In this document: positions 1 through 7,955 of the stretch, piece after piece
How positions within the stretch are numbered: position 1 is the stretch's first letter
How the letters are laid out: every line of letters starts with the position of its first letter
From: JAJDTQ01 sp965204235
GTDB lineage: Bacteria; Desulfobacterota; Binatia; UBA9968; JAJDTQ01
Length of the DNA: 64,000 bases
Assembly: GCA_965204235.1 (NCBI GenBank)
Contig: OZ241979.1
Coordinates: forward strand, 3,286,001 to 3,350,000
Direction of reading: 5' to 3'
Position numbers and translations under genes: made by a program
Notes under the pieces: model-generated
The model's input: only the letters and a program-made list of their open reading frames with translations
The model's database searches: none
What the model was told of the DNA's origin: nothing

Positions 1-105
1 CTTGTGAAGCGTATCCGTCCCTTTTTCGAGCGCCTGGACCGGGATGATTTCAGACTTTCAGGCGACCTCGTTCGCGGGGTTCTCGACGAAGTCGGGGAAG
101 CTTAG
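1..105 (+). CDS. C-terminal fragment of DUF3368/PIN-like toxin (5' end outside window)
   Basis: An open frame enters from the left edge and stops at TAG 103-105, giving 34 residues. The fragment runs through IRPFFERL, then DDFRLSGDLV, then VLDEVGEA. This resembles the usual C-terminus of DUF3368 proteins (PIN-like nucleases), where a helix is followed by a 'GF-x-hydrophobic-S' turn and a last helix ending in AGE. In known systems DUF3368 is the toxin partner of a UPF0175 antitoxin. Here the next gene is a UPF0175 fusion, but it is convergent on the other strand, so any cognate antitoxin would lie to the left of the window. The match is by eye on a short tail, so the family call is tentative. 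Confidence 0.45.
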   Translation, partial: LVKRIRPFFERLDRDDFRLSGDLVRGVLDEVGEA

Positions 106-134
106 CGGCAGTGTTGCTTGAACCTGCCGCTTCC

Positions 135-488
135 TTACGGCATTGACGCATCTCTCCGCCATCTACGGAGAGTTTGGGCATCCTCGCGTGCGGTTTCGGC
201 GTTTCCCTCCACCACGGGGATACCGAGACGTGACACGCGCTGGATGAAGGCTGCCATCCCCATGCCGGAGAAACGCGCCGCCTGTCCGAGGGAGAGGCTT
301 CGGTCTCGGTACAGGGCCGTGGCGAGGGCTTGGCGGATGCCCGGCTCGTTGAGCGACGGATCTTCCTCCAGGTGCACCAGCACCGCTTCGGGCCGGTTGT
401 GTTGAAGCACCACGACGGGGTGTTCACGCGCCTCGCGCAGGGTTGCGGAGGGATTGGTCTTGAGCTCGCGGACGGTGACGGCTTTCAT
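135..488 (-). CDS. Antitoxin-like protein: Phd/YefM domain fused to UPF0175 domain
   Basis: This 117-residue protein has two recognisable halves. Residues 1-50 (MKAVTVRELKTNPS, then VVVLQHNRPEAVLVHL) match the Phd/YefM antitoxin fold, which binds operator DNA. Residues about 57-95 (ALYRDRSLSLGQAARFSG, then LGIPVV) match UPF0175, a small helix-turn-helix family usually encoded just before DUF3368 toxins. A GGAGG seven bases before the ATG supports the start. It lies 21 bp downstream of the protease gene on the same strand and converges on the toxin-like fragment at the window edge. The usual arrangement has antitoxin and toxin in tandem, so this may be an orphan or a rearranged module. Confidence 0.7.
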   Translation of the reverse strand: MKAVTVRELKTNPSATLREAREHPVVVLQHNRPEAVLVHLEEDPSLNEPGIRQALATALYRDRSLSLGQAARFSGMGMAAFIQRVSRLGIPVVEGNAETAREDAQTLRRWRRDASMP

Positions 489-509
489 CTTGTATCCTCC
501 GATGGGTGG

Positions 510-2330
510 TCAAAGGTCACGGCAAAGCGCGGACTGTGGGACTTCAGCGCAAAACTCCTTCAGCCGCTGTGATGAGCCGAGTCTCTGTGCCGCCTCCGCG
601 GCACGACCTGCGGCGATCAGCCTGTCCGCCTGCTCTCGTGTCAGGTGGCCGGTGGCTTTGAACCCTGCATCTACTTGCCACGAACGCAACGCGGCCCGGG
701 TCCGTGTTCCGAAGACTCCGTCCGCAGCCCCCACGTCCTTGCCCAACGACGCGAGACCGCGCTGGACCAGGACTCGATCTGGACGATCCAGCTTCAAGGC
801 CGCTTCCGAAGGACCTGTCCAGTGGACCTTGACTGCGTTTTTGAAGGCTTTTATCGCGTCCTTGACGTTTTTTGCTTCCGCCTGAGTGGACAAGATGTCA
901 GTGAACGCCTCAAGGCGTTCATAGGACGCATCAATGTCCTGTGCCGCGTCGAAAGCGGCAGCAAACGTCCGACTGGCCGCCTGCGGCTCTCCCGCTTTCG
1001 CTTGTGCGGCTGCGATGTTCTTTAATACCGATGCACGCGACCCTGCATCGTCGATTCCCCGCGTGGTTTTGAGTACATCAACCACGTTTCTCGCTTTCGT
1101 TTGCGCGATTGCGATGTCCTGCAAAGCCGATGCACGAAACCATGCATCGTCGATTTCCTGAGCGATTTTGAGTGCGTCAGCGAATGTCCGGGTAGCGGCC
1201 TGTTGCTCTCCCGCCTTGGCTTGTTCGGTTGCGATGGTTCCCAATGCGTATCCACGCCACCTCGCATCGTCGATTCCCTGAGCGGCTTTGAGTGCATCAG
1301 CGAATGTTTTTCTAGCCGCTTGCTGTTCTCCTGCCTTGGCTTGTGCGGCTGCGATGTCGCTCAATGCGTATCCACGCCACATCGCCTCGTCAATTTCCTG
1401 CGCTGTTTTGAGTGCTAAGGCCAGCGTCAGTTTGGCGCCCTGCGTATCGTTCGCTTCTAGCTGCACACCGGCAATGTTCACTTGTGTCCCTACAACACTA
1501 GACAACGCGAACCCTCGCCGATGAGCATCCTCGATCCCATCGGCCTCCCGCCGCGCCAGCACCACGAGACACTCGAAATCCGGATCCTCCTCACACGCCG
1601 CCCTCATCTCCGCAGTCTCCACCGCCGACCAGCCCCCTTCCCGCAGCTCCTGCACCCAATCCGCGGGCAGAGCGAAGTTCAGGTTTTCGCCTCTCCACTT
1701 GAAGGTGGTGATTCCGACGAGTTCGCCGTTGGCGTTGAAGAGGCCGCCGCCGGACGAGCCGGGGGAGATGGCGGCGTCGGTCTGGATCAAGGGGCTGCGC
1801 CGCTTGCCCAGGACGCCGCGCAGTTGGGAGACGATGCCGCGGGACAGGGACAGTTCCAGGCCCCGAGGGGCACCGATGGCATAGACTTCCTCGCCCACGG
1901 ACAGGGTCTTGGCCGAGCCAAGGCGCGCGGTGGTGGGCGCGGGCGGGTCCGACAACTCTTCCACGTGCAACAGGCACAGGTCGCGCTCGTCGTTCCGCGC
2001 CAGCACGGACGCCTTCATGCGCCAAGTCGTCTCGCCTGTGTGGTCCGAGGCTTGGCGCACCGCGATGCCCGCGGCCTTCTCGACCACGTGGCAGTTGGTG
2101 ACCACTTCCGTTCGGCCCACCACCACGCCGCTGCCCTGGCCGGTGGTCGCGCCGTTCCTGCTCAGGGCCAGCACCACTACCACGGAGGGGGCGGCCTGCC
2201 GGAACACTTCCTTGGCTGACTCGCTCCAGGCGGCGGGCGGAACCAGCAGGAGTCCGGCTGTGAGGACCGCGGCGCGAAGGAGAGGCGAGGGTCTCATGGT
2301 GGCCGAAGGTGTCATGGTGGCGGGAACCAT
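510..2330 (-). CDS. Secreted trypsin-like serine protease with 40-residue repeats and C-terminal peptidoglycan-binding domain
   Basis: This protein of about 606 residues is probably exported: a signal peptide (LLRAAVLTAGLLLVPPAAWS) covers residues about 17-36. A HtrA/trypsin-type domain follows, with the catalytic triad visible as His81 (TNCHVV), Asp117 (ERDLCLL) and Ser193 (SPGSSGGG). No PDZ domain follows. Instead residues about 300-487 hold helical TPR-like repeats with a precise 40-residue period (FADALKAAQ-IDDA-YAL-IA-QAKAGEQQAA). The end (about 515-572, VQRGLASLG, DGVFGTRTRAALRSWQ) is a PG_binding_1 domain. I chose the ATG at 2330 because AGGAT lies ahead of it; an ATG at 2297 nearer the signal peptide has no ribosome site. 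It probably works in the periplasm near the wall; the substrate is unknown. Confidence 0.8.
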   Translation of the reverse strand: MVPATMTPSATMRPSPLLRAAVLTAGLLLVPPAAWSESAKEVFRQAAPSVVVVLALSRNGATTGQGSGVVVGRTEVVTNCHVVEKAAGIAVRQASDHTGETTWRMKASVLARNDERDLCLLHVEELSDPPAPTTARLGSAKTLSVGEEVYAIGAPRGLELSLSRGIVSQLRGVLGKRRSPLIQTDAAISPGSSGGGLFNANGELVGITTFKWRGENLNFALPADWVQELREGGWSAVETAEMRAACEEDPDFECLVVLARREADGIEDAHRRGFALSSVVGTQVNIAGVQLEANDTQGAKLTLALALKTAQEIDEAMWRGYALSDIAAAQAKAGEQQAARKTFADALKAAQGIDDARWRGYALGTIATEQAKAGEQQAATRTFADALKIAQEIDDAWFRASALQDIAIAQTKARNVVDVLKTTRGIDDAGSRASVLKNIAAAQAKAGEPQAASRTFAAAFDAAQDIDASYERLEAFTDILSTQAEAKNVKDAIKAFKNAVKVHWTGPSEAALKLDRPDRVLVQRGLASLGKDVGAADGVFGTRTRAALRSWQVDAGFKATGHLTREQADRLIAAGRAAEAAQRLGSSQRLKEFCAEVPQSALCRDL

Positions 2331-2353
2331 GGCAAATCCTGCCCGGGGTTTCA

Positions 2354-2458
2354 AGGAAACTCTGGACAATCCCGGAGGAAGAGTGCGTCCTTCGACTTCG
2401 CTTCGCTACGCTCAGGACGAACGGGAGGGTTAGGGCCATGCTCAGGACGAACGGGGAT
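2354..2458. repeat. MITE-like dispersed repeat, rearranged copy
   Basis: A terminal sequence AGGAAACTCTGGACAATCCC is followed by the family core (TCCTTCGACTTCGCTTCGCT through CAGGACGAACGGG) in flipped orientation, then a second partial core. It sits 24 bp upstream of the protease start and separates that gene from the divergent aldehyde dehydrogenase promoter. The full copies at 39321, 39605 and 50253 define the family. Confidence 0.65.
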
Positions 2459-2533
2459 AGGGGGTCAGGGTGATGTTTTTCCAGACGGGAATCGGATCGG
2501 ACGCGGGCAGGAGCGGGCGTGGCCCGCCAACGC

Positions 2534-2562
2534 TTGACACGCCGCGGTTTGTTTCCTTTAAT
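2534..2562 (+). promoter_or_regulatory. Sigma-70 type promoter of the aldehyde dehydrogenase / LysW gene string
   Basis: A perfect -35 box TTGACA (2534-2539) is separated by exactly 17 bp from TTTAAT (2557-2562), which matches five of six -10 positions. It is 80 bp ahead of the ATG at 2643. All genes from there to 11842 run on the same strand with short gaps or overlaps, so this could drive the whole set. Confidence 0.6.
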
Positions 2563-2642
2563 CGCACTCACGCCAACGCACGAAGCACGACCCCAAGGCC
2601 GCGGACCTCAGCCCCCAAGGCGGCGACCCCAAGGAGACGCGC

Positions 2643-4112
2643 ATGCACACAGGTTCCTACATCAACGGCGAGTGGCGCCAGCCCGATTCCGACAGGCGGG
2701 TGCGCAACGTCAACCCCGCGGACACTAGGGACGTGATCGCCGAGTTCCCCATGGCCACGGCTGCGGACACCGAGGGGGCTATCGACGCGGCTGCGGCCGC
2801 TTTCCGGGGGTGGAGGAAGACTCCGGGTCCGGAGCGGGGCCGGGTGCTCTGGCGCGCCGCGGACATCGCGCGCCGGCGCGTGGACGAGATCGCCGAGACC
2901 ATGACGCGGGAGGAAGGGAAGATCTTCAAGGAGGCCCGGGGCGAGGTCCTCAAGGGGGTCTCGCTCCTGGAGTACAACGCCGGCGCCGGTTACCGCATCG
3001 GCGGCAAGACCCTTCCCTCCGAGGCCCGGGACACTTTCACCTACACCATCCGCCAGCCCATGGGCGTGGTGGGGCTGATCGCGCCGTGGAACTTCCCCTG
3101 GGCCATACCGGTGTGGAAGTCGGCCCCGGCGCTGGTGGCGGGCAACTCGGTAGTGCTGAAGCCGGCCTCCCTGACCCCGGCCACCGCGGGCCTGCTCGCG
3201 GAGGTCTATGAGGAAGCGGGCCTTCCGCCGGGAGTCTTCAACGTGGTGGTGGGCTCGGGGTCGGACGTGGGGGAGACCATGGTGGGTTCTGCGCGCATCC
3301 CGGTGGTGTCGTTCACCGGCTCCAACCAGATCGGCAGCGACCTCTACGTGAAGGCCGCCTCCCGGGGCGCCAAGGTGACCTGCGAGATGGGCGGCAAGAA
3401 CGCGGTCATCGTCATGCCCGACTGCGACCTCGACAAGGCCGCGGTGGCCATCCGGGACGGGGCCTTCGGCTCCACCGGCCAGCGCTGCACCGCCACCTCC
3501 CGGGTCATCGCCATCGGTGCCGCCAAGGACGAGCTGGTGGCCCGGCTGGAGGACCACGCCCGGAAGATCCGCGTGGGGCCGGGCCTGGACGGCGACGTGG
3601 ACATGGGTCCCGCGGTGGACGAGAGCCAGTGGAAGACCGACCTGGAGTACATCGAGGTGGGCAAGCAGGAAGGGGCCCGGCTGGTGGCGGGGGGCGGTCG
3701 GCCCCCGGGACTGGAGCACGGCTACTACGTGGAGCCCACGGTGTTCGACGACGTGACCCCCGACATGCGCATCTTCCGTGAGGAGATCTTCGGTCCGGTG
3801 CTTTCGGTGGCCGCGGCCAGGGACCTGGACCAGGCCATCGCCTTTGCCAACTCGGTGGAGTTTGGCCTCACCACGTCGATCTTCACCCGGGACGTGGAGA
3901 CGGTCATGCGTTTCGTGGAGGAAGTGGAGACCGGCATGGTCCACGTCAACGAACCCACCATCGGCGGCGAGGCCCAGCTTCCCTTCGGCGGCATCAAGGC
4001 CACCGGGGTGGGGGAGCGGGAGATGTCCGAGGAGGGCATAAACTTCTTCACCGAGCTCAAGACCGTGTTCGTCAACTATTCGGGCGAGTCCGGCCGCTCG
4101 ATGATACGCTGA
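2643..4112 (+). CDS. NAD(P)+-dependent aldehyde dehydrogenase (possible 2,5-dioxopentanoate/semialdehyde type)
   Basis: This 489-residue protein is a full-length aldehyde dehydrogenase oxidising an aldehyde to its acid with NAD(P)+. The cofactor region (PWNFPWAIPVWK, LVAGNSVVLKPA), the FTGS turn, the general base Glu248 (CEMGGKN) and the nucleophile Cys282 (STGQRCTATS) are all present, as is the EIFGPVLSV motif. The tail FFTELKTVFVNYSGE resembles alpha-ketoglutarate semialdehyde dehydrogenases of sugar-acid pathways, but substrate cannot be set from sequence alone. AAGGAG precedes the ATG. It is first in a string with an amidohydrolase and an aminotransferase, which suggests breakdown of an amide- or amine-containing compound. 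Confidence 0.88.
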   Translation: MHTGSYINGEWRQPDSDRRVRNVNPADTRDVIAEFPMATAADTEGAIDAAAAAFRGWRKTPGPERGRVLWRAADIARRRVDEIAETMTREEGKIFKEARGEVLKGVSLLEYNAGAGYRIGGKTLPSEARDTFTYTIRQPMGVVGLIAPWNFPWAIPVWKSAPALVAGNSVVLKPASLTPATAGLLAEVYEEAGLPPGVFNVVVGSGSDVGETMVGSARIPVVSFTGSNQIGSDLYVKAASRGAKVTCEMGGKNAVIVMPDCDLDKAAVAIRDGAFGSTGQRCTATSRVIAIGAAKDELVARLEDHARKIRVGPGLDGDVDMGPAVDESQWKTDLEYIEVGKQEGARLVAGGGRPPGLEHGYYVEPTVFDDVTPDMRIFREEIFGPVLSVAAARDLDQAIAFANSVEFGLTTSIFTRDVETVMRFVEEVETGMVHVNEPTIGGEAQLPFGGIKATGVGEREMSEEGINFFTELKTVFVNYSGESGRSMIR

Positions 4113-4146
4113 GTGGTGCGCCGGGGCGCATACGGAGGTTTCCCTG

Positions 4147-5178
4147 ATGGAACTCGACTACGGGATCATCGACGCGGACGGCCACGTGGTGGACCAGGAC
4201 AAGGACCTGCGCCGCTACCTGCCGGAGCCCTGGTGCGACAAGGACTGGACCCGGGAGTACTATTTCTTTCCCCTCACCGACGGCTGGATGCGGGGCATGT
4301 CCTCCCGCCACAAGGCCGAGGTGCCGGACGCGGACAACTGGCTGAGCTTCCTCGAAGAATCGAACATCGAACAGACGGTGCTCTACCCCAGCAACGCCCT
4401 GTTCCACGGCCAGATCCGCAACAAGGGCTGGGCGGTCGCGGTGGCCCGGGCCTACAACGACTGGCTGCACGACTGCTTCGGGCGCCGATCGGACCGGCTC
4501 AAGGGGGTGGCCCTGCTGCCGGTGCAGGACATCGACGCCGCGGTGACGGAGCTGCGCCGCTGCGTCGAGGAACTGGGCATGGTGTCGGGGGTGATCCCGT
4601 CGGTCATGGCCCCGCTGGTGGGCCTGGGAGGGAGCCAATTCGACCCCCTCTACGCCGAAGCCGAACGGCTGGACTGCCCGCTGGGGGTCCACGGCGGGCC
4701 GGTCACCGGCCTGGGCCTGGACATCTTCGAGAGCCTGGCGGAAGCCCGGCCCCTGGAGCACACCATGCCGCAGATGATGCAGATCATGAGCATGGTGAAC
4801 AGCGGCGTGTTCGACCGCTTCCCCAAATTGCGGGTGGCCTACTTGGAATGCGGCACCGGCTGGGTGCCGTTCATGATGGACGCCCTGGACGAGAACTGGG
4901 AGCGCCGCGGCCATGCGCTGGCGGTGCAACAGCGCCCCAGCGACGTCATAAGGGGCGGCAACGTCTTCTTCACCTGCGAGGTGGACGAGAAGAGCCTGCC
5001 CTACGTGCTGGACCGGCTGGGAGGGGAGCAGGTGCTGTGGGCCTCGGACTACCCCCACGAGCGGGCGCGCTCGGAGTTCTTCCATGACCTGCCGGACTTC
5101 TTCGCCCGCGAGGACCTGGCGCCCGAGCTCCGCAAGAAGATCCTGTGCGACAACCCCAGACGCTACTACCGGTTGTGA
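4147..5178 (+). CDS. Amidohydrolase-2 family metal-dependent hydrolase
   Basis: This 343-residue cytoplasmic TIM-barrel protein belongs to the amidohydrolase-2 (PF04909) group, which includes decarboxylases such as ACMSD and various hydrolases. Family marks are the N-terminal IIDADGHVVD (metal site region), the barrel strand LGVHGGP, and the C-terminal WASDYPHE, whose Asp is the usual metal or catalytic residue. GGAGG precedes the ATG, and the gene begins 34 bp after the aldehyde dehydrogenase. A second, more distant member lies at 16164-17288 on the other strand. The substrate is unknown. Confidence 0.82.
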   Translation: MELDYGIIDADGHVVDQDKDLRRYLPEPWCDKDWTREYYFFPLTDGWMRGMSSRHKAEVPDADNWLSFLEESNIEQTVLYPSNALFHGQIRNKGWAVAVARAYNDWLHDCFGRRSDRLKGVALLPVQDIDAAVTELRRCVEELGMVSGVIPSVMAPLVGLGGSQFDPLYAEAERLDCPLGVHGGPVTGLGLDIFESLAEARPLEHTMPQMMQIMSMVNSGVFDRFPKLRVAYLECGTGWVPFMMDALDENWERRGHALAVQQRPSDVIRGGNVFFTCEVDEKSLPYVLDRLGGEQVLWASDYPHERARSEFFHDLPDFFAREDLAPELRKKILCDNPRRYYRL

Positions 5179-5250
5179 GGCATGGCCGCGGACCGTGGAC
5201 GCCTCCACCTCGATCCTCGACCCTGACCCTTGCGACCGCCCGGAGTCCTC

Positions 5251-6684
5251 GTGACGAACCCTGCGAACCCCGCGGAACCCGTTGACCTGGAGCGGGCCGC
5301 GGCCTTGGGCCGGGCGGACCGGGACCACTTGGTCCACGGCTTCGTGCCGTTGTCCCGGCACCAGTCCGGCGGCCTGCCCGTGTTCGTCCGGGCCCAGGGG
5401 ATCTACCTCTGGGACGCCCTGGGCAAGCGCTACATCGACGGCCTCTCCACCCTCTGGAACGTGCACGTGGGCCACGGGCGGACGGAGATCACCCGGGCCG
5501 CGGCCGAACAGATGGACCGGCTCGCCTTCGCCCCCGCGCTCGTCGGCCCTGCCTCGGACACCACGGTCCGGCTGGCGTCCCGGTTGGCGGAGATGGCTCC
5601 GGAGGGGCTCACCCGGGTGGTGTTCACCTCCGGCGGCTCCGAGGCCAACGAGAGCATGATCCGCCTGGTGCGGGCCTACTGGAAGGCCAGGGGGGAGCCC
5701 CGGCGGACCCGGTTCGTCACCCTGAACCACGGCTACCACGGCTCCTCCAGCGGCGCCGCCATGCTCACGGGCATCCCGGTCTTCAACCGGCAGATGGAGC
5801 CGGGCCTCCCGGGCGTGCGCCACATGGCGCGGCCCCACTGCTACCGCTGCGAGCTGGGGAAGACCTGGCCGGGCTGCGAGTTGGCCTGCGCCGACGAGCT
5901 CGAAAGGATCGTCGAGCGGGAGGGCGCGGACGCCGTCGCGGCCTTCGTGGCCGAGCCCGTGCAGGGCGGGGGCGGAGTCGTCGTGCCGCCCCGGGGATGG
6001 CTTCCCCGCATCCGGGAGATCTGCGACCGGCACGGCGTCCTGATGGTCTGCGACGAGGTGATCACCGGCTTCGGGCGCACCGGCAGCCTGTTCGCGTGCG
6101 TGGGCGAGGGCGTGACCCCGGACGTGCTCGTCACCGCCAAGGGGATCACCAGCGGCTATCTCCCGCTGGGCGCCATGCTGTTCCGGGAGGAACTGTTCCA
6201 GACCCTCCTGGCCAAGGGCGACGACGCGTTCTTCCACGGCTATACCTACACCGGCCACCCGGTGGCGTGCGCCGCGGCCCTGGCCAACCTGGACATCATC
6301 GAACGGGAGCGCCTGGTGGAGCGGGCCGCGGAGTTGGGACCTTACCTGCAGGAGCGGCTGGCCACCCTGTCGGACCTGCCCGCGGTGGGCCACGTGCGCG
6401 GTCGGGGACTCATGGCCGCGGTGGAGTTGGTGAAGGACAAGGCCACCCGGGAGCCCTTTGCCCCGGAAGAGCAGGTGGGGCGAAGGGTCTTGGAAGAGGC
6501 GCTGGCCAACGGTCTCCTGCTGCGGGTGTGCCCGGGCGACGCGCTTGCGTTGTGTCCGCCGCTGGTGGTCACCCGGGAGCAGATCGACGAGATGGTCGCC
6601 GTCTTGCGGGACGCCATCACCGCGGTGGCGGCAGACGGATCCCCCCTCCCTAACCCTCCCCCTCAAGGGGGGAGGGGACGCTAG
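5251..6684 (+). CDS. Class III PLP-dependent aminotransferase (omega-amino acid / taurine-pyruvate-like)
   Basis: About 477 residues when read from GTG 5251, which has GGAG six bases upstream; a TTG at 5230 is an alternative. The PLP lysine is near residue 297 (VTAKGITSGYLP), and the Asp of CDEVITGFGRTG contacts the cofactor ring. A cysteine-bearing insert (HCYRCELG, WPGCELACA) recalls taurine:pyruvate aminotransferases and relatives. The last 15 or so residues (PLPNPPPQGGRGR) are not family sequence: they are encoded by a G/C-rich palindromic repeat that supplies the stop codon region. A taurine-type ABC transporter at 17.4-20.2 kb is a possible but unlinked partner. Confidence 0.85.
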   Translation: MTNPANPAEPVDLERAAALGRADRDHLVHGFVPLSRHQSGGLPVFVRAQGIYLWDALGKRYIDGLSTLWNVHVGHGRTEITRAAAEQMDRLAFAPALVGPASDTTVRLASRLAEMAPEGLTRVVFTSGGSEANESMIRLVRAYWKARGEPRRTRFVTLNHGYHGSSSGAAMLTGIPVFNRQMEPGLPGVRHMARPHCYRCELGKTWPGCELACADELERIVEREGADAVAAFVAEPVQGGGGVVVPPRGWLPRIREICDRHGVLMVCDEVITGFGRTGSLFACVGEGVTPDVLVTAKGITSGYLPLGAMLFREELFQTLLAKGDDAFFHGYTYTGHPVACAAALANLDIIERERLVERAAELGPYLQERLATLSDLPAVGHVRGRGLMAAVELVKDKATREPFAPEEQVGRRVLEEALANGLLLRVCPGDALALCPPLVVTREQIDEMVAVLRDAITAVAADGSPLPNPPPQGGRGR

Positions 6685-6722
6685 ACCGTAAGACCCTGCC
6701 CACACGGAAACCGGAAGAGCCG
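6638..6722. repeat. G/C-rich palindromic dispersed repeat (family 2)
   Basis: The palindrome CCCTCCCCCTCAAGGGGGGA is followed by GGGGACGCTA and then CCCTGCCCACACGGAAACCG. The same string, with small changes, is present at 13405-13540, and an inverted partial copy at 13277-13318. The first half is read through as the C-terminal tail of the aminotransferase. Confidence 0.65.
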
Positions 6723-6755
6723 GAAAGGGAACGCTGCACGAGGAGGTAACCGTCG

Positions 6756-6920
6756 ATGGTCGAATGTCCGGTCTGTGGAGCCGAGTGGGAGTTGGAGGAC
6801 GATGCGGTGGAGGGCGAGTTGATCACTTGCGCCGACTGCGGCACGGAGTTGGAGGTCACGAGCCTCGACCCGCCGGAGGTCGCCGAGGCGCCCCAGGAAG
6901 AGGAAGACTGGGGAGAATGA
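6756..6920 (+). CDS. lysW: LysW amino-group carrier protein
   Basis: This is a 54-residue acidic protein. It protects the alpha-amino group of aminoadipate or glutamate during lysine, ornithine or arginine synthesis: the substrate is joined to the gamma-carboxyl of the C-terminal glutamate. Four zinc cysteines are visible as ECPVCG near the start and TCADCG in the middle, and the protein ends in the diagnostic EDWGE. A perfect AGGAGGT lies eight bases before the ATG. Its stop overlaps the start of lysX (ATGA, 6917-6920), so the two are probably translationally coupled. Being only 165 bp, it is easily missed. Confidence 0.93.
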   Translation: MVECPVCGAEWELEDDAVEGELITCADCGTELEVTSLDPPEVAEAPQEEEDWGE

Positions 6921-7813
6921 GTCTCAAGGTCGGTTTGCTCCATTCGCTGGTCCGGCCCGAGGAGAAGCTCCTGATCCGGGAGTTCCGGCAGCGGGCCGAT
7001 GTCGATCTCAGGATGATCGACGACCGGCGGCTCTCCTTCCACCTGGGCAGGGATCGGTTCGACCTCCACGTGCTGCTGGAACGGTGCATCAACCACTCAC
7101 GCGCCCTGCACGGCCTGCGCCTGTTCGAGAGCGCCGGCGTGCGCTGCGTCAACTCGTCGTTGGTGGCCGGCGTGTGCGGCGACAAGATCCTCACGTCGGT
7201 GCAGCTTCAGGAGCACGGGGTGCCCCAGCCCGAAGTGCGCATCGCCTTCACCGAACAATCGACACTGGAGGCCATCGAGGAGATGGGCTATCCCGTGGTG
7301 CTCAAGCCCGCGGTGGGCTCCTGGGGCAGGCTCCTGGCCAAGGTCAACGACAGGGACGCCGCGGAGTCGATCCTGGAGCACAAGGCGACCCTGGGCACCT
7401 ACCACCACTCCATCTTCTACGTCCAGCAGTACGTGGAGAAGTCGGAGCGGGACATCCGCAGCTTCGTGGTCGGGGACGAGTGCGTGGCCGCCATCTACCG
7501 CTACAGCGACCACTGGATCACCAACACGGCCCGGGGCGGACGCGCCGAGAACTGTCCGGTGACGGACGAGTTGCGGGACCTCTCGGTCCGCGCGGCCAGG
7601 GCGGTGGGAGGCGGCATCGTGGCCGCGGACCTCTTCGAGACCCCGGAAGGACTGCTGGTCAACGAAGTCAACTACACCATGGAGTTCCGGAACAGCATCG
7701 ACACCACCGGGGTGAACATCCCCGGGCTCATCGTCGAGCACGTGCTCAGGGTGGCGCGAGAGGAGCGGGACCGAAGGGACGGCGCGGACCGGCCGCGGCC
7801 AGAGGCGTCGTGA
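6917..7813 (+). CDS. lysX: LysX-type ATP-grasp ligase (LysW-substrate ligase)
   Basis: This 298-residue ATP-grasp (RimK-like) ligase uses ATP to join the C-terminal glutamate of LysW to the amino group of aminoadipate or glutamate. Family sequence is clear: PVVLKPAVGSWGRLLAKV is the ATP-grasp loop, YVEKSERDIRSFVVGDE holds further nucleotide and metal contacts, and EVNYTMEFRNS and TTGVNIP close the site. The ATG overlaps the lysW stop. Which substrate it uses (lysine or arginine route) turns on a few active-site residues I cannot judge by eye. A rearranged repeat copy lies between it and lysY. Confidence 0.88.
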   Translation: MSLKVGLLHSLVRPEEKLLIREFRQRADVDLRMIDDRRLSFHLGRDRFDLHVLLERCINHSRALHGLRLFESAGVRCVNSSLVAGVCGDKILTSVQLQEHGVPQPEVRIAFTEQSTLEAIEEMGYPVVLKPAVGSWGRLLAKVNDRDAAESILEHKATLGTYHHSIFYVQQYVEKSERDIRSFVVGDECVAAIYRYSDHWITNTARGGRAENCPVTDELRDLSVRAARAVGGGIVAADLFETPEGLLVNEVNYTMEFRNSIDTTGVNIPGLIVEHVLRVAREERDRRDGADRPRPEAS

Positions 7814-7843
7814 CTCGGGCCGCGGAGACGCATGGGAAACGTC

Positions 7844-7925
7844 GGAACGATGCAGCTTTCCCTTGGGAAAGCGCGTCCTTCGACTTCGCTTCGCTACGCT
7901 CAGGACGAACGGGGAAGGTCGTTCC
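7844..7925. repeat. MITE-like dispersed repeat, degenerate copy between lysX and lysY
   Basis: The core GCGTCCTTCGACTTCGCTTC through CAGGACGAACGGGG is intact. The ends are reduced to a short inverted pair, GGAACGA and TCGTTCC. It fills most of the 142-bp gap between lysX and lysY, in an otherwise compact gene string. Confidence 0.6.
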
Positions 7926-7955
7926 GATCTCCCATGGGAGGGGAAGGCGCGGACC

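Noticed and set aside
4072..6705. Very long open frame on the minus strand opposite the aminotransferase
   Set aside because: It mirrors real genes in G+C-rich DNA, has low-complexity His/Gly/Arg sequence and no family match; the + strand genes have clear active sites.
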